Below, piece after piece: positions 27,264-38,032 of a DNA stretch of 58,758 nucleotides. This stretch comes from Alkalimonas sp. GTDB lineage: Bacteria; Pseudomonadota; Gammaproteobacteria; Enterobacterales; Alteromonadaceae. Position 1 is the first letter of the stretch. Each line of letters begins with the position of its first letter. The DNA lies in assembly GCF_020831925.1 (NCBI RefSeq), contig NZ_JAFIFQ010000020.1:1-58758 (forward strand), written 5' to 3'. The translations under genes and the position numbers were made by a program. A model generated the notes under the pieces. It did not search any database. It was not told the DNA's origin and saw only the letters and a list, made by a program, of their open reading frames with translations.

Positions 27264-27683
27264 ATGACGCCGAATCGTCCTTACCTGCTTCGGGCATTTT
27301 ATGAGTGGATTGTGGATAACGACTGTACCCCATACCTGGTGGTGGATGCAGCCTACCCAAAGACCAAGGTCCCGCAGCAGTTTGTACAGAACGGCCAAAT
27401 CGTATTGAACCTGGCGCCGTCGGCGGTCGCTCAAATGCAGATGGGCAATGAGGTGATCAGCTGCAGTGCGCGCTTTGGTGGCCATCCATTTGCACTTTAT
27501 ATCCCGGTTAAAGCTGTGCTAGCGATTTATGCCAAAGAAAATGGTGCTGGCACGGTCTTTACCTTGGACGAAGACGAAGACTTTCCGGATGAACAGGACA
27601 CTGACCTGGCACCTGAGCCTGAGACTTCACCTCCCGTCACGCAGAAAAAGGCGAAGGCCAGTCATCTTAAGGTGATCAAGTAA
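27264..27683 (+). CDS. sspB: ClpXP adaptor protein SspB
   Basis: Delivers ssrA-tagged and RseA fragments to ClpXP. The 139-residue protein has the SspB substrate-binding domain (YLLRAFYEWIVDNDCTPYLV; ISCSARFGGHPFALYIPVKAVLAIYAKENG), an acidic flexible linker and the ClpX-docking tail ending ASHLKVIK. It is translated in a tight pair with sspA and followed by a terminator shared with ilvY. Confidence 0.96.
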   Translation: MTPNRPYLLRAFYEWIVDNDCTPYLVVDAAYPKTKVPQQFVQNGQIVLNLAPSAVAQMQMGNEVISCSARFGGHPFALYIPVKAVLAIYAKENGAGTVFTLDEDEDFPDEQDTDLAPEPETSPPVTQKKAKASHLKVIK

Positions 27684-27692
27684 GTCAGAATG

Positions 27693-27720
27693 AAAAATGC
27701 AGCTTGGGCTGCATTTTTTT
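27693..27720. terminator. Bidirectional terminator between sspB and ilvY
   Basis: AAAAATGCAGC pairs with GCTGCATTTTT around a TTGG loop: T-run after the stem on the plus strand and A-run before it, so it can stop both transcripts. Its end overlaps the ilvY stop codon. Confidence 0.85.
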
Positions 27721-28609
27721 ATCGTGCAGGCTGTGGACTGGCTAGTTGGCAGAATGCCTGCAGCAACGGATCGGATACACGTTTAGCCAAATAGCATATG
27801 CCCAGATCAAATGGTTCAAACTGGTAGTGGCTGTCGAGCAGGCGGACCCTGTCGACTACCGGACTATGTTGCACTACCACATCCGCCAGTACGGCAACAC
27901 CACTACCAAGTGCTACCATACTAGCCATGGCCTCATGTCCATCAACCATGGCCACAATATTAGGGCGGAACCCCTCGGAGTGGAGCCACTTCTCAAAGCG
28001 TTCGGCGGCAGGGCCATGTGCAGGAGCGATCAGCGGTACTTCGGACCAGGGAATTGGATTCATACCAAGCAGATCATTCACCTTACAGGCAATACTTGGT
28101 GCAGCCAGCGATACAGGCAGTTTGGCGATACTATGAAAAAGCATACTGGAAGGCAGATGCTCAGGTCTGGCCGCAAGCGCAATATCGACTTCATCCTGCT
28201 TTAACCGCTCAAGCGCCGATGCAGCATCGCCTGTGGTCAGTTGAATATCAGCTTTAGGGCAGAGTACACGGAATTTATCAAGAATGGCCGGTAGATGGCT
28301 GTAACTTGCTGTCACGGTGCAAAATAAACGGATACAGCCTTGCAGTTCTGCCTCGCCGCTTGATAGATCCGCCTGAAGTTGATGCCATGCATCCAGATAC
28401 TGCCGCACAAAGGCCAGCACCGTTTTCCCTTCACGGGTCAGTTCAACTGAGCGGGTATCCCGCAGAAACAACTGAACACCCAGTTCCTGCTCCAGTCGTT
28501 GGATAGCACGACTCAGAGTGGACGGGCTGACAAACATCTGCTCACTGGTGCGGGCAAAGTTCAGGCTAGCTGCCAGGTGCATAAATAATTGGGCTTGCTT
28601 GATGTCCAT
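27719..28609 (-). CDS. ilvY: LysR-family activator IlvY
   Basis: Activates the divergent ilvC when acetohydroxy acids accumulate. The 296-residue protein has the N-terminal HTH (FARTSEQMFVSPSTLSRAIQ) and linker helix, then a periplasmic-binding-protein-like effector domain. The divergent position next to ilvC, as in E. coli, supports the name over other LysR members. Confidence 0.93.
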   Translation of the reverse strand: MDIKQAQLFMHLAASLNFARTSEQMFVSPSTLSRAIQRLEQELGVQLFLRDTRSVELTREGKTVLAFVRQYLDAWHQLQADLSSGEAELQGCIRLFCTVTASYSHLPAILDKFRVLCPKADIQLTTGDAASALERLKQDEVDIALAARPEHLPSSMLFHSIAKLPVSLAAPSIACKVNDLLGMNPIPWSEVPLIAPAHGPAAERFEKWLHSEGFRPNIVAMVDGHEAMASMVALGSGVAVLADVVVQHSPVVDRVRLLDSHYQFEPFDLGICYLAKRVSDPLLQAFCQLASPQPAR

Positions 28610-28623
28610 GCTATTTCATAATC

Positions 28624-28640
28624 TGCAATACAGAATTGTA
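28624..28640. promoter_or_regulatory. Candidate IlvY operator
   Basis: TGCAAT-5-ATTGTA, an imperfect dyad (five of six pairs) 15 bases upstream of ilvY within the 145-base divergent region. LysR proteins usually bind such dyads close to their own start. No other strong dyad was seen in this gap. Confidence 0.4.
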
Positions 28641-28754
28641 AATATATCACTTCACGCAACTAAAGTGCCAGCATAGAATGGCCTCATTAACGCAGCAGCT
28701 TAGGCTGCCAGAGCCAGAGTGGCTGGCCAGCGTACCAGAATTTTGAGACAAACT

Positions 28755-30239
28755 ATGAGCAACTATTTTAACAGCCTGAATTTGCGGCAACAGCTGAAAC
28801 AGCTGAAACAGTGTCGTTTTATGGATCGCAGCGAGTTTGCCGATGGCTGCAATGCGATTAAAGACTGGAACATTGTCATTGTCGGTTGCGGTGCTCAGGG
28901 CCTGAACCAGGGCTTGAACATGCGCGACTCCGGTCTGAATATCAGCTATGCCCTGCGTGAAGAGGCCATTCGTGAACAGCGTGCTTCCTATCAGAAAGCG
29001 ACCAGCAATGGCTTCAAGGTTGGCACCTATCAGGAGCTGATCCCAGCGGCGGATTTGGTACTGAACTTAACCCCAGATAAACAGCACAGTGCAGTAGTCG
29101 ATGCTGTCATGCCATTAATGAAACAAGGCGCTACGCTGGCGTATTCGCATGGTTTTAATATTGTCGAAGAAGGCAAACAAATTCGCCCTGATTTAACGGT
29201 GATCATGGTGGCTCCTAAGTGCCCTGGTACTGAAGTTCGTGAAGAGTATAAGCGCGGTTTTGGTGTGCCGACACTGATTGCTGTTCATCCGGAGAATGAT
29301 CCTAAAGGACAGGGCCTGAGCATTGCTAAAGCCTATGCAGCGGCCACAGGTGGTGACCGTGCCGGGGTATTGCACTCGTCTTTTATTGCCGAAGTGAAAT
29401 CGGATCTGATGGGTGAGCAAACCATTTTGTGTGGCATGCTGCAAACCGGCTCCATTTTGGCGTTTGACCGTATGGTTGCCGATGGTATCGAGCCAGGCTT
29501 TGCCGGCAAGCTGATCCAGCAAGGCTGGGAAGTGATCACCGAAGCACTGAAGCATGGTGGTATCAGTCACATGATGGATCGGCTGTCCAATCCAGCCAAA
29601 GTGAAAGCGTACCGCTTGGCCGAGCAGTTAAAGCAGCAATTGCGCCCACTGTTTGAGCAGCATATGGATGACATCATCAGTGGTGAGTTCTCCAGCACCA
29701 TGATGGCTGACTGGGCCAATGATGATGCCAATTTACTGCGCTGGCGCGAAGAAACCCGCCAGTCCGGCTTTGAGCAAGCCCCGGTGTCGGATGAGCACAT
29801 TGCTGAGCAGAGCTATTTTGACCGCGGCATCCTGCTGGTTGCTATGGTGAAGGCCGGTGTTGAGCTGGCGTTCGAAACCATGGTAGATGCCGGCATTATT
29901 GCAGAATCGGCTTATTACGAGTCCTTGCATGAAACGCCATTGATTGCCAATACCATTGCTCGTAAGCGCTTGTACGAAATGAATGTGGTGATTTCGGATA
30001 CCGCAGAGTATGGCAACTATCTATTTGCCAACGCTGCTATCCCACTGCTGCGTGACACGGTGAATAGCTTGCCTGCCGAGCTGATCGGTAAAGGATTGGC
30101 GGCACCGCAGGTTGGCGTAGATAACCTGGAGCTGATTGCTATCAATGAGGCAATCCGTAATCATCCGGTTGAAGTGGTAGGTAAAACATTACGCGGTTAT
30201 ATGACCGCAATGAAGAAAATTGTCGCGGCTGAGCAATAA
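28755..30239 (+). CDS. ilvC: Ketol-acid reductoisomerase, class II
   Basis: NADPH-dependent enzyme of isoleucine and valine synthesis. From ATG 28755 the product is 494 residues, the long class II form with a duplicated C-terminal helical domain. The start [17 protein letters not shown] and the nucleotide motif [20 protein letters not shown] match the E. coli enzyme closely; the longer frame from 28719 is not needed. Catalytic metal ligands are expected in the helical domains ([11 protein letters not shown] and [12 protein letters not shown]). Controlled by the divergent ilvY. Confidence 0.97.
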   Translation: MSNYFNSLNLRQQLKQLKQCRFMDRSEFADGCNAIKDWNIVIVGCGAQGLNQGLNMRDSGLNISYALREEAIREQRASYQKATSNGFKVGTYQELIPAADLVLNLTPDKQHSAVVDAVMPLMKQGATLAYSHGFNIVEEGKQIRPDLTVIMVAPKCPGTEVREEYKRGFGVPTLIAVHPENDPKGQGLSIAKAYAAATGGDRAGVLHSSFIAEVKSDLMGEQTILCGMLQTGSILAFDRMVADGIEPGFAGKLIQQGWEVITEALKHGGISHMMDRLSNPAKVKAYRLAEQLKQQLRPLFEQHMDDIISGEFSSTMMADWANDDANLLRWREETRQSGFEQAPVSDEHIAEQSYFDRGILLVAMVKAGVELAFETMVDAGIIAESAYYESLHETPLIANTIARKRLYEMNVVISDTAEYGNYLFANAAIPLLRDTVNSLPAELIGKGLAAPQVGVDNLELIAINEAIRNHPVEVVGKTLRGYMTAMKKIVAAEQ

Positions 30240-30253
30240 TTAGCTTTCATCCT

Positions 30254-30338
30254 GAAACGGCATCCTTGCCGTTTCGTGGAGCCGCCAACGAATGATGTGG
30301 TCAACGGTGAGTTGCACAGCGCCAGAAGCGCAGCAACT
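30254..30338 (+). ncRNA. Structured ilvC 3' region, possible 3'UTR-derived small RNA
   Basis: After ilvC come a perfect nine-base-pair hairpin with TCCT loop (30254-30275) and a longer two-part hairpin (30310-30338: AGTTGC and GCGC stems), followed by a U-rich intrinsic terminator at 30380-30405. A stable transcript of about 150 bases ending in a U-run is the shape of Hfq-dependent 3'UTR RNAs. No homology is known to me. Confidence 0.35.
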
Positions 30339-30379
30339 ACCGGACCAATAACGATGTTATACGTGGACCTTGGTTGTTT

Positions 30380-30405
30380 GCCCTGCTTTGCAGGGCCTTT
30401 TTTTT
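30380..30405 (+). terminator. Intrinsic terminator downstream of ilvC
   Basis: GCCCTGC pairs with GCAGGGC around TTT, then C and eight T. It overlaps the stop codon of the convergent glycosyltransferase. Confidence 0.9.
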
Positions 30406-31441
30406 ACCAATGCAGCCACGCTGTGTTTCGGGCAGAGCCTTGCGCTTTATGCAGCCAATAACTCAGTTTGAGCGCGCGCACCAACCAGCCTTGACGGAAA
30501 TAGCCAAGTAGCAGGTCAGGCAAGGGCATCGAAATAGATGCTTTAAGGGCGGCGAGGTTTTGTTGCAGCTGTTGGTTTGGAGCCTCTTGGCTGGCCGTGG
30601 TTGCTTTGCAGGCGCCAATAAAGTTACGACTACAAAAATAGCTGATGTAAAAGTTGGTGCGAGCCTGCCGATGGGGCAACACCTGCTGCAGACTGCTTTC
30701 AAAGCCAAGCAGCGCTTCTGCCAGATCTATGGCTTTCTTTCGCTGCATCGCAGGTGCCTTATTGGATAAAATGCTGCCAGGGCGCTGACGGTACTGCACC
30801 CAGGTACTGGGCTGGTAGTAATAGCTGGCTGCGTTTAAGGCCAATTTAGGGCTCACATGAATGTCTTCGAAATAACGGCCAACGGGGAAGAGTAAGCCTT
30901 GCTGCCAAAGGCTGCGCTTGGAAATCTTAGACCAGATATGCATCTGCCCGGCAGCGAAGAGACCAGTGATCAGTACTTCTTTATCGCTGCAGAGCTGCTG
31001 TTTCGGGCCATGAAAGCTACTGCGGTGATGTTCGCCGCGCAGGTAATGCTTCAAAGAGCGTTTGTTTCGTAGCAGCTCAAAGTCGCAGAGCACCAAATCA
31101 GGAGCCTGTACCTTGATGATGGACTCCAGCTCGGAAATTGCACCGGTATTCATCACATCATCAGAGTCAAAGAACCACAGGTAGCGGCCGTTGGCATGGT
31201 GCAATAGTGTGTTGCGGGCGGCGCTAAGGCCTTGGTTGTGCTCGTGCCGGTAAATTTTTATCTGGTTCGGATAAGCTTGCTGCCAGCTATGCATAATGGC
31301 ATAGCCATGATCCGGAGAGGCATCGTCTAAAAGTAGCACTTCACAGCCGCTATCTAATTGCGGCATGATGGAAGCAAGGCATTCGTGTAAGTAGTCAGCG
31401 ACTTGAAAGGCTGGGATCAAAATACTTAACCAAGGCGTCAT
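30404..31441 (-). CDS. Family 2 glycosyltransferase
   Basis: Transfers a sugar from a nucleotide donor, probably to a surface polysaccharide or LPS. From ATG 31441 (GGAG upstream) the product has 345 residues. The GT-A core is plain: LSILIPAFQVADYLHECL, the acidic pair in LLLDDASPDHG, GLSAARN, and the metal-binding DSDD in LWFFDSDDVM. The frame from 31471 adds ten residues without a ribosome site. It is not in an operon with other sugar genes, so the acceptor is unknown. Confidence 0.9.
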   Translation of the reverse strand: MTPWLSILIPAFQVADYLHECLASIMPQLDSGCEVLLLDDASPDHGYAIMHSWQQAYPNQIKIYRHEHNQGLSAARNTLLHHANGRYLWFFDSDDVMNTGAISELESIIKVQAPDLVLCDFELLRNKRSLKHYLRGEHHRSSFHGPKQQLCSDKEVLITGLFAAGQMHIWSKISKRSLWQQGLLFPVGRYFEDIHVSPKLALNAASYYYQPSTWVQYRQRPGSILSNKAPAMQRKKAIDLAEALLGFESSLQQVLPHRQARTNFYISYFCSRNFIGACKATTASQEAPNQQLQQNLAALKASISMPLPDLLLGYFRQGWLVRALKLSYWLHKAQGSARNTAWLHW

Positions 31442-31557
31442 CTGTGCAGCTCCAGGGAGAATGAAAAGCAAATGTTACAGAGTCCGCTTGTAAATAACTG
31501 TAATGAAGTGTCATTAAGTTAACTATTTGCTGATAATTTATGCGAAAAGAGGTGAAA

Positions 31558-31992
31558 ATGAAAACAATTGCACTGGTGGCACACGATGGTAAGAAACAGG
31601 ATTTGCTGGACTGGGTGAAAACGCATGCTGATTTTTTTGCCGATAAAGCACTTTATGCCACTGGCACCACAGGCTCCCTTTTAGCTGAAGTGCTGGGTAA
31701 AAGCGTGCATTGCTTTGCCAGCGGTCCGCTGGGCGGTGATCAACAAATTGGTGCTTTAATTGCTGAGCAACAAGTTGATTGGCTGGTATTTTTCTGGGAT
31801 CCACTGAGCTCGCAGCCACACGATCCGGATGTAAAGGCCTTGATCCGTCTGGCGGTGGTTTGGAATATCCCGGTGGCCTGCAACAGGGCCACCGCAGATT
31901 TTATTGTGCATTCAACCTTGTTGCAGCAGGACTATCAGCGAGAGGTGCCGGACTTTAAAGCGTACCAAAACCGTTTTAAACCAAAGGACTAA
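31558..31992 (+). CDS. mgsA: Methylglyoxal synthase
   Basis: Converts dihydroxyacetone phosphate to methylglyoxal and phosphate, a bypass when phosphate is short. From ATG 31558 (AGAGG upstream) the product has 144 residues with the family motifs ALVAHDGKK, ATGTTG, SGPLGGDQQIG (catalytic Asp), FFWDPL, PHDPDVKAL (His) and NRATADF. The stop codon overlaps that of the convergent mrpG. Confidence 0.96.
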   Translation: MKTIALVAHDGKKQDLLDWVKTHADFFADKALYATGTTGSLLAEVLGKSVHCFASGPLGGDQQIGALIAEQQVDWLVFFWDPLSSQPHDPDVKALIRLAVVWNIPVACNRATADFIVHSTLLQQDYQREVPDFKAYQNRFKPKD

Positions 31993-32375
31993 GGTTTATC
32001 CTGTTTATCCTGTAAGTGCTCTGGGCTACGTAGAACATGAGTCTCTTCATCGTAGCGGCCATGCAGTTCGTCTTTGATGGTTTTGTCCCACAGGGGCACA
32101 CCAATAAAGTAGCCAGCTCGGCCAATAGCATGTGCCGCAATCGGCGATGTTAGGGTGGTAAAGGCCATCACTGCCAGTGCTTTTAAGGTGACACCGCTAT
32201 CAACAAAAAACAGCATCACGCCACACATGATAAGACCTGCTCCCAGTACACCCGACTTGGTGGTGGCATGCATGCGGGTTAGCAAATCAGGCATACGGAA
32301 TACACCTAAAGATGCTACCAGCATAAAGAAGCTACCTGCTGCAATGAAAAAGGCAGCCAGAATATCAATGATCAT
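31989..32375 (-). CDS. mnhG: Mrp antiporter subunit G
   Basis: Last subunit of the multi-subunit Na+/H+ (or K+/H+) antiporter. The 128-residue protein has three membrane helices and the MnhG/PhaG sequence LLTRMHATTKSGVLGAGLIM. It overlaps subunit F by 11 bases and shares stop-codon bases with the convergent mgsA. Confidence 0.94.
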   Translation of the reverse strand: MIIDILAAFFIAAGSFFMLVASLGVFRMPDLLTRMHATTKSGVLGAGLIMCGVMLFFVDSGVTLKALAVMAFTTLTSPIAAHAIGRAGYFIGVPLWDKTIKDELHGRYDEETHVLRSPEHLQDKQDKP

Positions 32376-32649
32376 CGCGGTGACTCCCTTTTTCTAAATA
32401 GCGGGCAAAACCAATGGCAGCCAGAAAGGCGGTCAGCGCCAGTACCATGGCGACATCGATAAAGGCGTCGCGGCCGGTACGAATAGCGTAAAGACCAATC
32501 AAGCCAACCGTCATCGAGGCAATCAGCTCCAGCGCCACCACTCGGTCGGGCAGGGTCGGCCCTTTAAATAAACGCCAAAGGGCCAGAAAAATGGCTACGC
32601 TCAGCACAGCAAAGCATAGCCAGAGTGTATAATCGAGTACTGGATTCAT
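32365..32649 (-). CDS. mnhF: Mrp antiporter subunit F
   Basis: Three-helix subunit of 94 residues with the family motif GPTLPDRVVALELIASMTVG after the first helix and an aspartate-containing second helix. Overlaps subunit E by four bases. Needed for assembly of the full Mrp complex in characterised systems. Confidence 0.93.
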   Translation of the reverse strand: MNPVLDYTLWLCFAVLSVAIFLALWRLFKGPTLPDRVVALELIASMTVGLIGLYAIRTGRDAFIDVAMVLALTAFLAAIGFARYLEKGSHRDDH

Positions 32650-33119
32650 CGCATCACCCGCAGAATTTTAGTTTCCATTCGTTTTAGCTCATTCATCACA
32701 TCTTCTTCATTATGCAGATACATAACGTGCACATAGAGTACCTTTCGATCAGAAGAAACATCCAGGCTGAGTGAGCCTGGCGTCAACGAAATCGCATTGG
32801 CCAGCATGGTGATTTCCAGGTCAGACTCTGCCCGCAGCGGCATGGCAATCACACCAGGTTTCATCAGGTGAATCGGTGTGAGTACATCGTAGGCGACTTT
32901 CAGGTTCGCCATGATCAGCTCTTTGGTAAAGAACACCACAAAGCTGAACATTCGAGGAACCCGCAGGCGGTACTGGCGAACATCAGGATGCTGACGAAAC
33001 ACCAACACCAGCACCAGGTAGCCGATAAAGAAACCAATCACCAGGCCGCCGGCATTCATGGTGTCGGTCAGTGCAGCCCAAATCAGGGCTAAAACCAGGT
33101 TTGAAAGCAATACATTCAT
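32646..33119 (-). CDS. mnhE: Mrp antiporter subunit E
   Basis: 157-residue subunit with two N-terminal membrane helices and a cytoplasmic domain with [20 protein letters not shown], the MnhE hallmark. Overlaps subunits D and F by four bases (ATGA) on each side. Confidence 0.94.
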   Translation of the reverse strand: MNVLLSNLVLALIWAALTDTMNAGGLVIGFFIGYLVLVLVFRQHPDVRQYRLRVPRMFSFVVFFTKELIMANLKVAYDVLTPIHLMKPGVIAMPLRAESDLEITMLANAISLTPGSLSLDVSSDRKVLYVHVMYLHNEEDVMNELKRMETKILRVMR

Positions 33120-34618
33120 GGTGTTGTGCCTCCCAATACGGCTTCAATATAGCCCGCCGGGTTGAGCAGCTGCGCTGCCGCCATTTCGGCCATCTGGTAA
33201 ATCGGCTGGGCAAACAGACCTATGCACACCGTCATGGCTGCCAGCAAACCAATCGTCCAGTACAATAGAGCATTCCTGGTTGGTGCTGGGACCGCTGGGT
33301 TGGGTTCTGGCGAGGCTTTCCAGAAAGCTTCATTCCAGATTTTAATCATGGAGAACAGTGTCAGCAGACCAACCAGCAACGCAATGCCTACTGCCCACCA
33401 GGCGCCAGCCTCAACACCAGCTTTGATCAGAATAAACTTGGCAAAGAAACCAGATAAAGGCGGCACACCAGCCAGTGATAACGCAGGGATCAGGAACAAC
33501 ACGGCCAAGCCAGGATGATTACGGTACAAGCCACCGAGTTTTTTCAGCTCAAAGCTGCCACCCAAGCGATACATCAAACCGGCCACCAGGAACAAATTGG
33601 CTTTCACAATGATGTGGTGCATGATGTAAAAGACACCACCGATCAATGCCAGCGGGGTAAAGAGGGCCAGGCCCAGAATCATGTAACCAATCTGGCTGAT
33701 GATATGAAAGCTTAAAATCCGTCGCACTTCAAACTGAGCGGCTGCACCCAGTACACCGGTCAACATGGTGAAAATGGCAATCCACAGCAAAATTTCATGG
33801 GTAAAGCCAGTATCAGCGGTAAAGATCAGCGTGAATACCCGGTACAGCGCATAGACACCCACCTTGGTTAGCAAGCCGGCAAAAATAGCCGACACCGCCA
33901 CCTGCGGCGTGTGATAAGAAGCCGGTAACCAGAAAAACAGCGGGAACGCAGCTGCTTTGATAGCAAAAGCGATCAGGAACAGGCTGGCGATCACCGTCAC
34001 CATCTTCTGATCTTCCAGGCTGGCCATTTTCACGGCGATATCGGCCATATTCAGAGTGCCCACCAAGCCATAAGTCAGGCCGATGGCGGTGAGGAATAAG
34101 GCGGAAGAGAGCAGGTTGAGTGTGACGTACTTGATGGCCCCTTCCATCTGTGCCCGCTCGCCACCTAAGATCAACAGGGCAAAGGATGCAACCAGCAAGA
34201 CTTCAAACCAGACATAGAGGTTAAAAATATCGCCGGTTAAGAAAGCGCCGTTCACGCCGGCCAACAGCAAGTGCAGCAGCGGGTAATAACCAAAACGTTC
34301 AAAGCGCTTGCGCACCGTCTTTAAGCTATACAGCGCCGTTGCAAAGCCAGTGATCGAAGCCAACACCACCATAATGGCGCCCAGCATATCGGATACCAGC
34401 ACGATACCAAAAGGCGCAGGCCAGGAGCCAACTTCCAACACCTGAATGCCTACTTCGCGGGTATGCAGCAATAACCAGACTGAGCAAATCAGCAGCAGAG
34501 CCGTACCAATGGCGCCTAACCAACGCTGTGCGCTGTGGTTACTCAGGACCGTCAGCGAAAGGGCACCAAGCAGTAACGGAATTATAATCGGGAGTGCAAC
34601 CAATACTTCCAGATCCAT
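33116..34618 (-). CDS. mnhD: Mrp antiporter subunit D
   Basis: Homologue of the antiporter-like subunits of respiratory complex I (NuoM/N). From ATG 34618 it has 500 residues and about 14 membrane helices, with the conserved lysine and glutamate region around [20 protein letters not shown] and [20 protein letters not shown]. The TTG at 34621 is an alternative start. It shares one base with the stop of subunit C (TGATG). Confidence 0.95.
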   Translation of the reverse strand: MDLEVLVALPIIIPLLLGALSLTVLSNHSAQRWLGAIGTALLLICSVWLLLHTREVGIQVLEVGSWPAPFGIVLVSDMLGAIMVVLASITGFATALYSLKTVRKRFERFGYYPLLHLLLAGVNGAFLTGDIFNLYVWFEVLLVASFALLILGGERAQMEGAIKYVTLNLLSSALFLTAIGLTYGLVGTLNMADIAVKMASLEDQKMVTVIASLFLIAFAIKAAAFPLFFWLPASYHTPQVAVSAIFAGLLTKVGVYALYRVFTLIFTADTGFTHEILLWIAIFTMLTGVLGAAAQFEVRRILSFHIISQIGYMILGLALFTPLALIGGVFYIMHHIIVKANLFLVAGLMYRLGGSFELKKLGGLYRNHPGLAVLFLIPALSLAGVPPLSGFFAKFILIKAGVEAGAWWAVGIALLVGLLTLFSMIKIWNEAFWKASPEPNPAVPAPTRNALLYWTIGLLAAMTVCIGLFAQPIYQMAEMAAAQLLNPAGYIEAVLGGTTP

Positions 34619-34962
34619 CAATCGGTTCCTTTCATTTCGTTCATGTCATCGGTCTGCACTACTTCGCAAGCCCGGTGGATCAACACCACGGCAAAAGCGA
34701 GTACACCAAAGCCAATCACAATGGAGGTCAGAATGACCGCTTGCGCCAAAGGATCCGCCGCCGGGCCTTCAATCAGCAGTTCCCCTTTTGGGATAAGAGG
34801 CGGAATGCCTCTGTCCATGCCTGCTACGGTAAAGATCAACAGGTTGGCGGCATTGGAAAGTAAAATCAATCCAATCACCAACTTAACCACAGAGCGACGC
34901 AGCATCATGTAGATGGCAGCCGCATAGAAGGTGCCAATTAAAATGGCCATTAAGGTTGTCAT
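34618..34962 (-). CDS. mnhC: Mrp antiporter subunit C
   Basis: 114-residue, three-helix homologue of NuoK with [17 protein letters not shown] and the conserved [16 protein letters not shown] segment. Lies between subunits B and D with four-base and one-base overlaps. Confidence 0.95.
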   Translation of the reverse strand: MTTLMAILIGTFYAAAIYMMLRRSVVKLVIGLILLSNAANLLIFTVAGMDRGIPPLIPKGELLIEGPAADPLAQAVILTSIVIGFGVLAFAVVLIHRACEVVQTDDMNEMKGTD

Positions 34963-35405
34963 GAGTGTTCTGCCTCCGCCAGAGTGAAAACGACCGTCAG
35001 CACGGTGCCGATCACGCCGAGAAAGACACCAATATCGAACAGCAAGGGCGTGCTGAGCTTTAACTCACCAAAAATCGGTAAGTCCAGACTCCACCACTGA
35101 GCGGTAAAGAAAGACTCCCCGACAAACAAAGGTGGTAAGGAAGCTACAGCCGCCAGCACCAGGCCAATACCGACCAACTGCAATGGGTGGACCCGCAACA
35201 TATCACGGGCGGCTTTGTAATCTTCTGCAAACAACTTTAAAGCGACCGCTGCGGCAGCAACCAGACCGCCGATAAAGCCACCTCCTGGCTCATCATGGCC
35301 GCGCAGCAGTAGGAAGAGTGAAAACAACACCAGCAAGGGCAGTAGCAGCGAGCTACCGGTATTCAAAATTAAGGAGCGCATGTTAAAGCGACGTGGTTTC
35401 ATCAT
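34959..35405 (-). CDS. mnhB: Mrp antiporter subunit B
   Basis: 148-residue subunit with four membrane helices and the family motif [20 protein letters not shown]. Separate from subunit A here, unlike the fused PhaAB of rhizobia. Overlaps subunit A by four bases. Confidence 0.95.
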   Translation of the reverse strand: MMKPRRFNMRSLILNTGSSLLLPLLVLFSLFLLLRGHDEPGGGFIGGLVAAAAVALKLFAEDYKAARDMLRVHPLQLVGIGLVLAAVASLPPLFVGESFFTAQWWSLDLPIFGELKLSTPLLFDIGVFLGVIGTVLTVVFTLAEAEHS

Positions 35406-37816
35406 TCTTCTCCCTTGCTAGCTGCAGCACTTGCTTCTGCTTCAGCTTTCGCGTCGGCTTTGGCTTTGTCTTTTTGCGAGCGGCGCAAATTAAAAGCAGC
35501 CCGACGATCCGAGTTAGTGACCGGTAAGGCCCCGGTGCGTAAATGGATCATGGCGTAGACACCGATGGCCACCAGCGCCAGAACGAAAACCTCACCGAGC
35601 GTATCAAGCGCTCGGAAATCTACCAGAATCACATTGACCACATTGCGGCCATGGCCCAGTGGCCCACTGTTCTGCAGGAAGTACTCAGAAATGCCTTCCA
35701 ACTGACGGGCACCGGTGATCACCAGGATCAGAATGGTCATCAACAAACCGGTCATGCCGGCGATAATGGCATCGCGGATCCGGTTGGCAGTAGACGACAG
35801 GCTACGGAACTCCGGCAGCCGGTACAGCACCAGTACCAGCAACAGCACGGTGATGGTTTCTACCAATACCTGGGTGATGCCGACATCGATGGCACTGAAG
35901 AACACATAAAGCAGTGCCACACCAAAACCCAAAGCTCCCAACATGGCCACTGCTGCCAGGAAAGAGCGCACTAGCACAGCGATCAGCGCCGAGAAAATAA
36001 GCAGCACAGCAATGGCAACCTCATGTACCCGCATGTCTTGGAAGCTGATGTTCAACTCCAGTTGGTTGACCCGTAATAAGGCCCAGCCCACAACAATAAT
36101 CACGGTACCAAGGGTGGTGATCAGGTAGTTACGCAGATAGCCGTTTTGCAGCGTATTAGTCTGCCAGGCGGCAAACTGTGTCATGCCGAGCATCAGACGC
36201 TCATACACCACTTCCGGTCCGATTTTTTCAGCACTGTGCATAAAGTTGGTCAACTGACGCCAGCCACCCCAGACTTTAAACAGCAACAAGCCCAGCAGCA
36301 GGCTGCTCAGACTGAGCATCAGTGGTAGGTTGATACCGTGCCAGAGCGCCAGGTACAGCTCAATCGGCTGACCATAGACAGCGCCAGCGGCTGCTGCCAA
36401 CAGGCCCTTATCGGCAATAAAAGGCATCAGGCCAAACAGCAATCCCAAAGTAGCCAGTACCGCCGGTCCAATCAATAAAGCAATATCCGGGTCGTGCGGC
36501 TTTTTCGGGGTGTCAACCACGGCACCAAACCAGGGCTTTAGCGCAACGATGGCTGCGACCAGAACCACCAGGATATTGGCAATCACCGTAGCGATGGTCA
36601 GGCCAATGTGCCAGTTGGAAGCACTAAGTACCGCTTCTAGCAGCAATTCTTTACCAACAAAGCCAAACAGCGGAATAATGCCTGCTAAGGAGAGGGAGGC
36701 CAGTACCGCCACTACCGTGGTTTTTGGCATGCTGTGGCGTAAGCCGCCAGCCTGGGTAAAGTCTTTGACTCCGGCGGAGTGATCCAGAATGCCAGCCACC
36801 ATAAAGAGCGCTCCTTTGTAGAGCGCATGAGCCAGTAAGAAGGTCACTGCGGCTAATGCAGCCGTTTCGGTGCCCAGGCCCAGCAACATGGTTAGTGTAC
36901 CCAGGGCCATCACAGTGGAGTAGGCCAGCACTTTTTTGACGCCAGTAGCGCGACTGGCGAGGAAAATGCCGGTCAACATGGTTAAAGCACCGAACAGAGT
37001 CAGCATCAGCAGCCAGGTATCAGTACCGCCAAGGCCAGGATTGAGCCTGGCCAGCAGGTACACCCCGGCTTTCACCATGGTGGCGGAGTGCAGATAAGCC
37101 GATACCGGTGTGGGCGCTGCCATGGCGTTGGGCAGCCAGAAATGAAACGGTGCCTGGGCCGACTTGGTAAAAGCGCCGAGCAATATCAGCAGCAACATGG
37201 GTAGATAAAGCGCATGCTCGGTCAAGCCATCGCTATACAGGATGGTGCTGAGCTCATAACTGCCTGCGGCCATGCCCAGCATAATAAAGCCGGTCATCAG
37301 CGCCAGGCCACCCATCACAGTGATCATTAACCCCTGATGGGCTTTTTTACGGGCGTCTTCCTGCTCATGGTTAAAGCCAATCAGCATAAAGGAGGTGACT
37401 GTGGTCAGCTCCCAAAATACAAACAAACTGATCAGGTTATCGGATAACACCACACCCAGCATGGACCCCATAAAGCCAAGCAGAAAGACGAAAAAGCGAC
37501 CCAAGTCCTTGTGTTTTTCCAGGTAGCGACCACCGTAGGCCAGGATAAAGAAGCCAATGCCGGTGATCAGCAGGGCAAAGAGTAAGGATAGGCCATCAAC
37601 CAGAAAGCTCAGTTGAATACCCATGCCAGGAAACCAGGCGTAAGCAAATTGCAGGCTGTGGCCCTGACTTACCAGCGGCAACATGCTGGCAAAATAGGCA
37701 AACAGGGAGGCCGGCAAAAGTGCCAGTAACCAACCGCTATGGCGGCCACCCAGCCGATGCAGCCAGGGGGCAAAACAGGCTAAAATAAAGCATGACAGCA
37801 CGGCTATCAGCATCAT
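35402..37816 (-). CDS. mnhA: Mrp antiporter subunit A
   Basis: Largest subunit (804 residues), homologous to NuoL with about 20 membrane helices, plus the C-terminal MBH/DUF4040 part near residues 620-700 and a charged Lys/Ala/Glu tail. Motifs include [16 protein letters not shown] and [20 protein letters not shown]. The start has AAGGAG at ideal spacing; a second ATG is three bases later. It heads the seven-gene mnhABCDEFG operon for Na+ or alkali tolerance. Confidence 0.96.
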   Translation of the reverse strand: MMLIAVLSCFILACFAPWLHRLGGRHSGWLLALLPASLFAYFASMLPLVSQGHSLQFAYAWFPGMGIQLSFLVDGLSLLFALLITGIGFFILAYGGRYLEKHKDLGRFFVFLLGFMGSMLGVVLSDNLISLFVFWELTTVTSFMLIGFNHEQEDARKKAHQGLMITVMGGLALMTGFIMLGMAAGSYELSTILYSDGLTEHALYLPMLLLILLGAFTKSAQAPFHFWLPNAMAAPTPVSAYLHSATMVKAGVYLLARLNPGLGGTDTWLLMLTLFGALTMLTGIFLASRATGVKKVLAYSTVMALGTLTMLLGLGTETAALAAVTFLLAHALYKGALFMVAGILDHSAGVKDFTQAGGLRHSMPKTTVVAVLASLSLAGIIPLFGFVGKELLLEAVLSASNWHIGLTIATVIANILVVLVAAIVALKPWFGAVVDTPKKPHDPDIALLIGPAVLATLGLLFGLMPFIADKGLLAAAAGAVYGQPIELYLALWHGINLPLMLSLSSLLLGLLLFKVWGGWRQLTNFMHSAEKIGPEVVYERLMLGMTQFAAWQTNTLQNGYLRNYLITTLGTVIIVVGWALLRVNQLELNISFQDMRVHEVAIAVLLIFSALIAVLVRSFLAAVAMLGALGFGVALLYVFFSAIDVGITQVLVETITVLLLVLVLYRLPEFRSLSSTANRIRDAIIAGMTGLLMTILILVITGARQLEGISEYFLQNSGPLGHGRNVVNVILVDFRALDTLGEVFVLALVAIGVYAMIHLRTGALPVTNSDRRAAFNLRRSQKDKAKADAKAEAEASAAASKGEE

Positions 37817-38032
37817 GTGTCGCTCCTTATAACAGGCACACAGTGTATAACGAATTGTATTATGGCTTAATTTCTATGGGCTTGCTAGCTATGCCAGTTC
37901 AGTGCACAGCAGTTCTCGGTGGATGGATAATCCTGATATCTCCAGCCGAACAGTATTTATTGTTTTATGCAATACGAGACGTATACTGCCGGTTTACGTT
38001 GCTGCTTGGAACCCATTCGATAGGATTTTATT

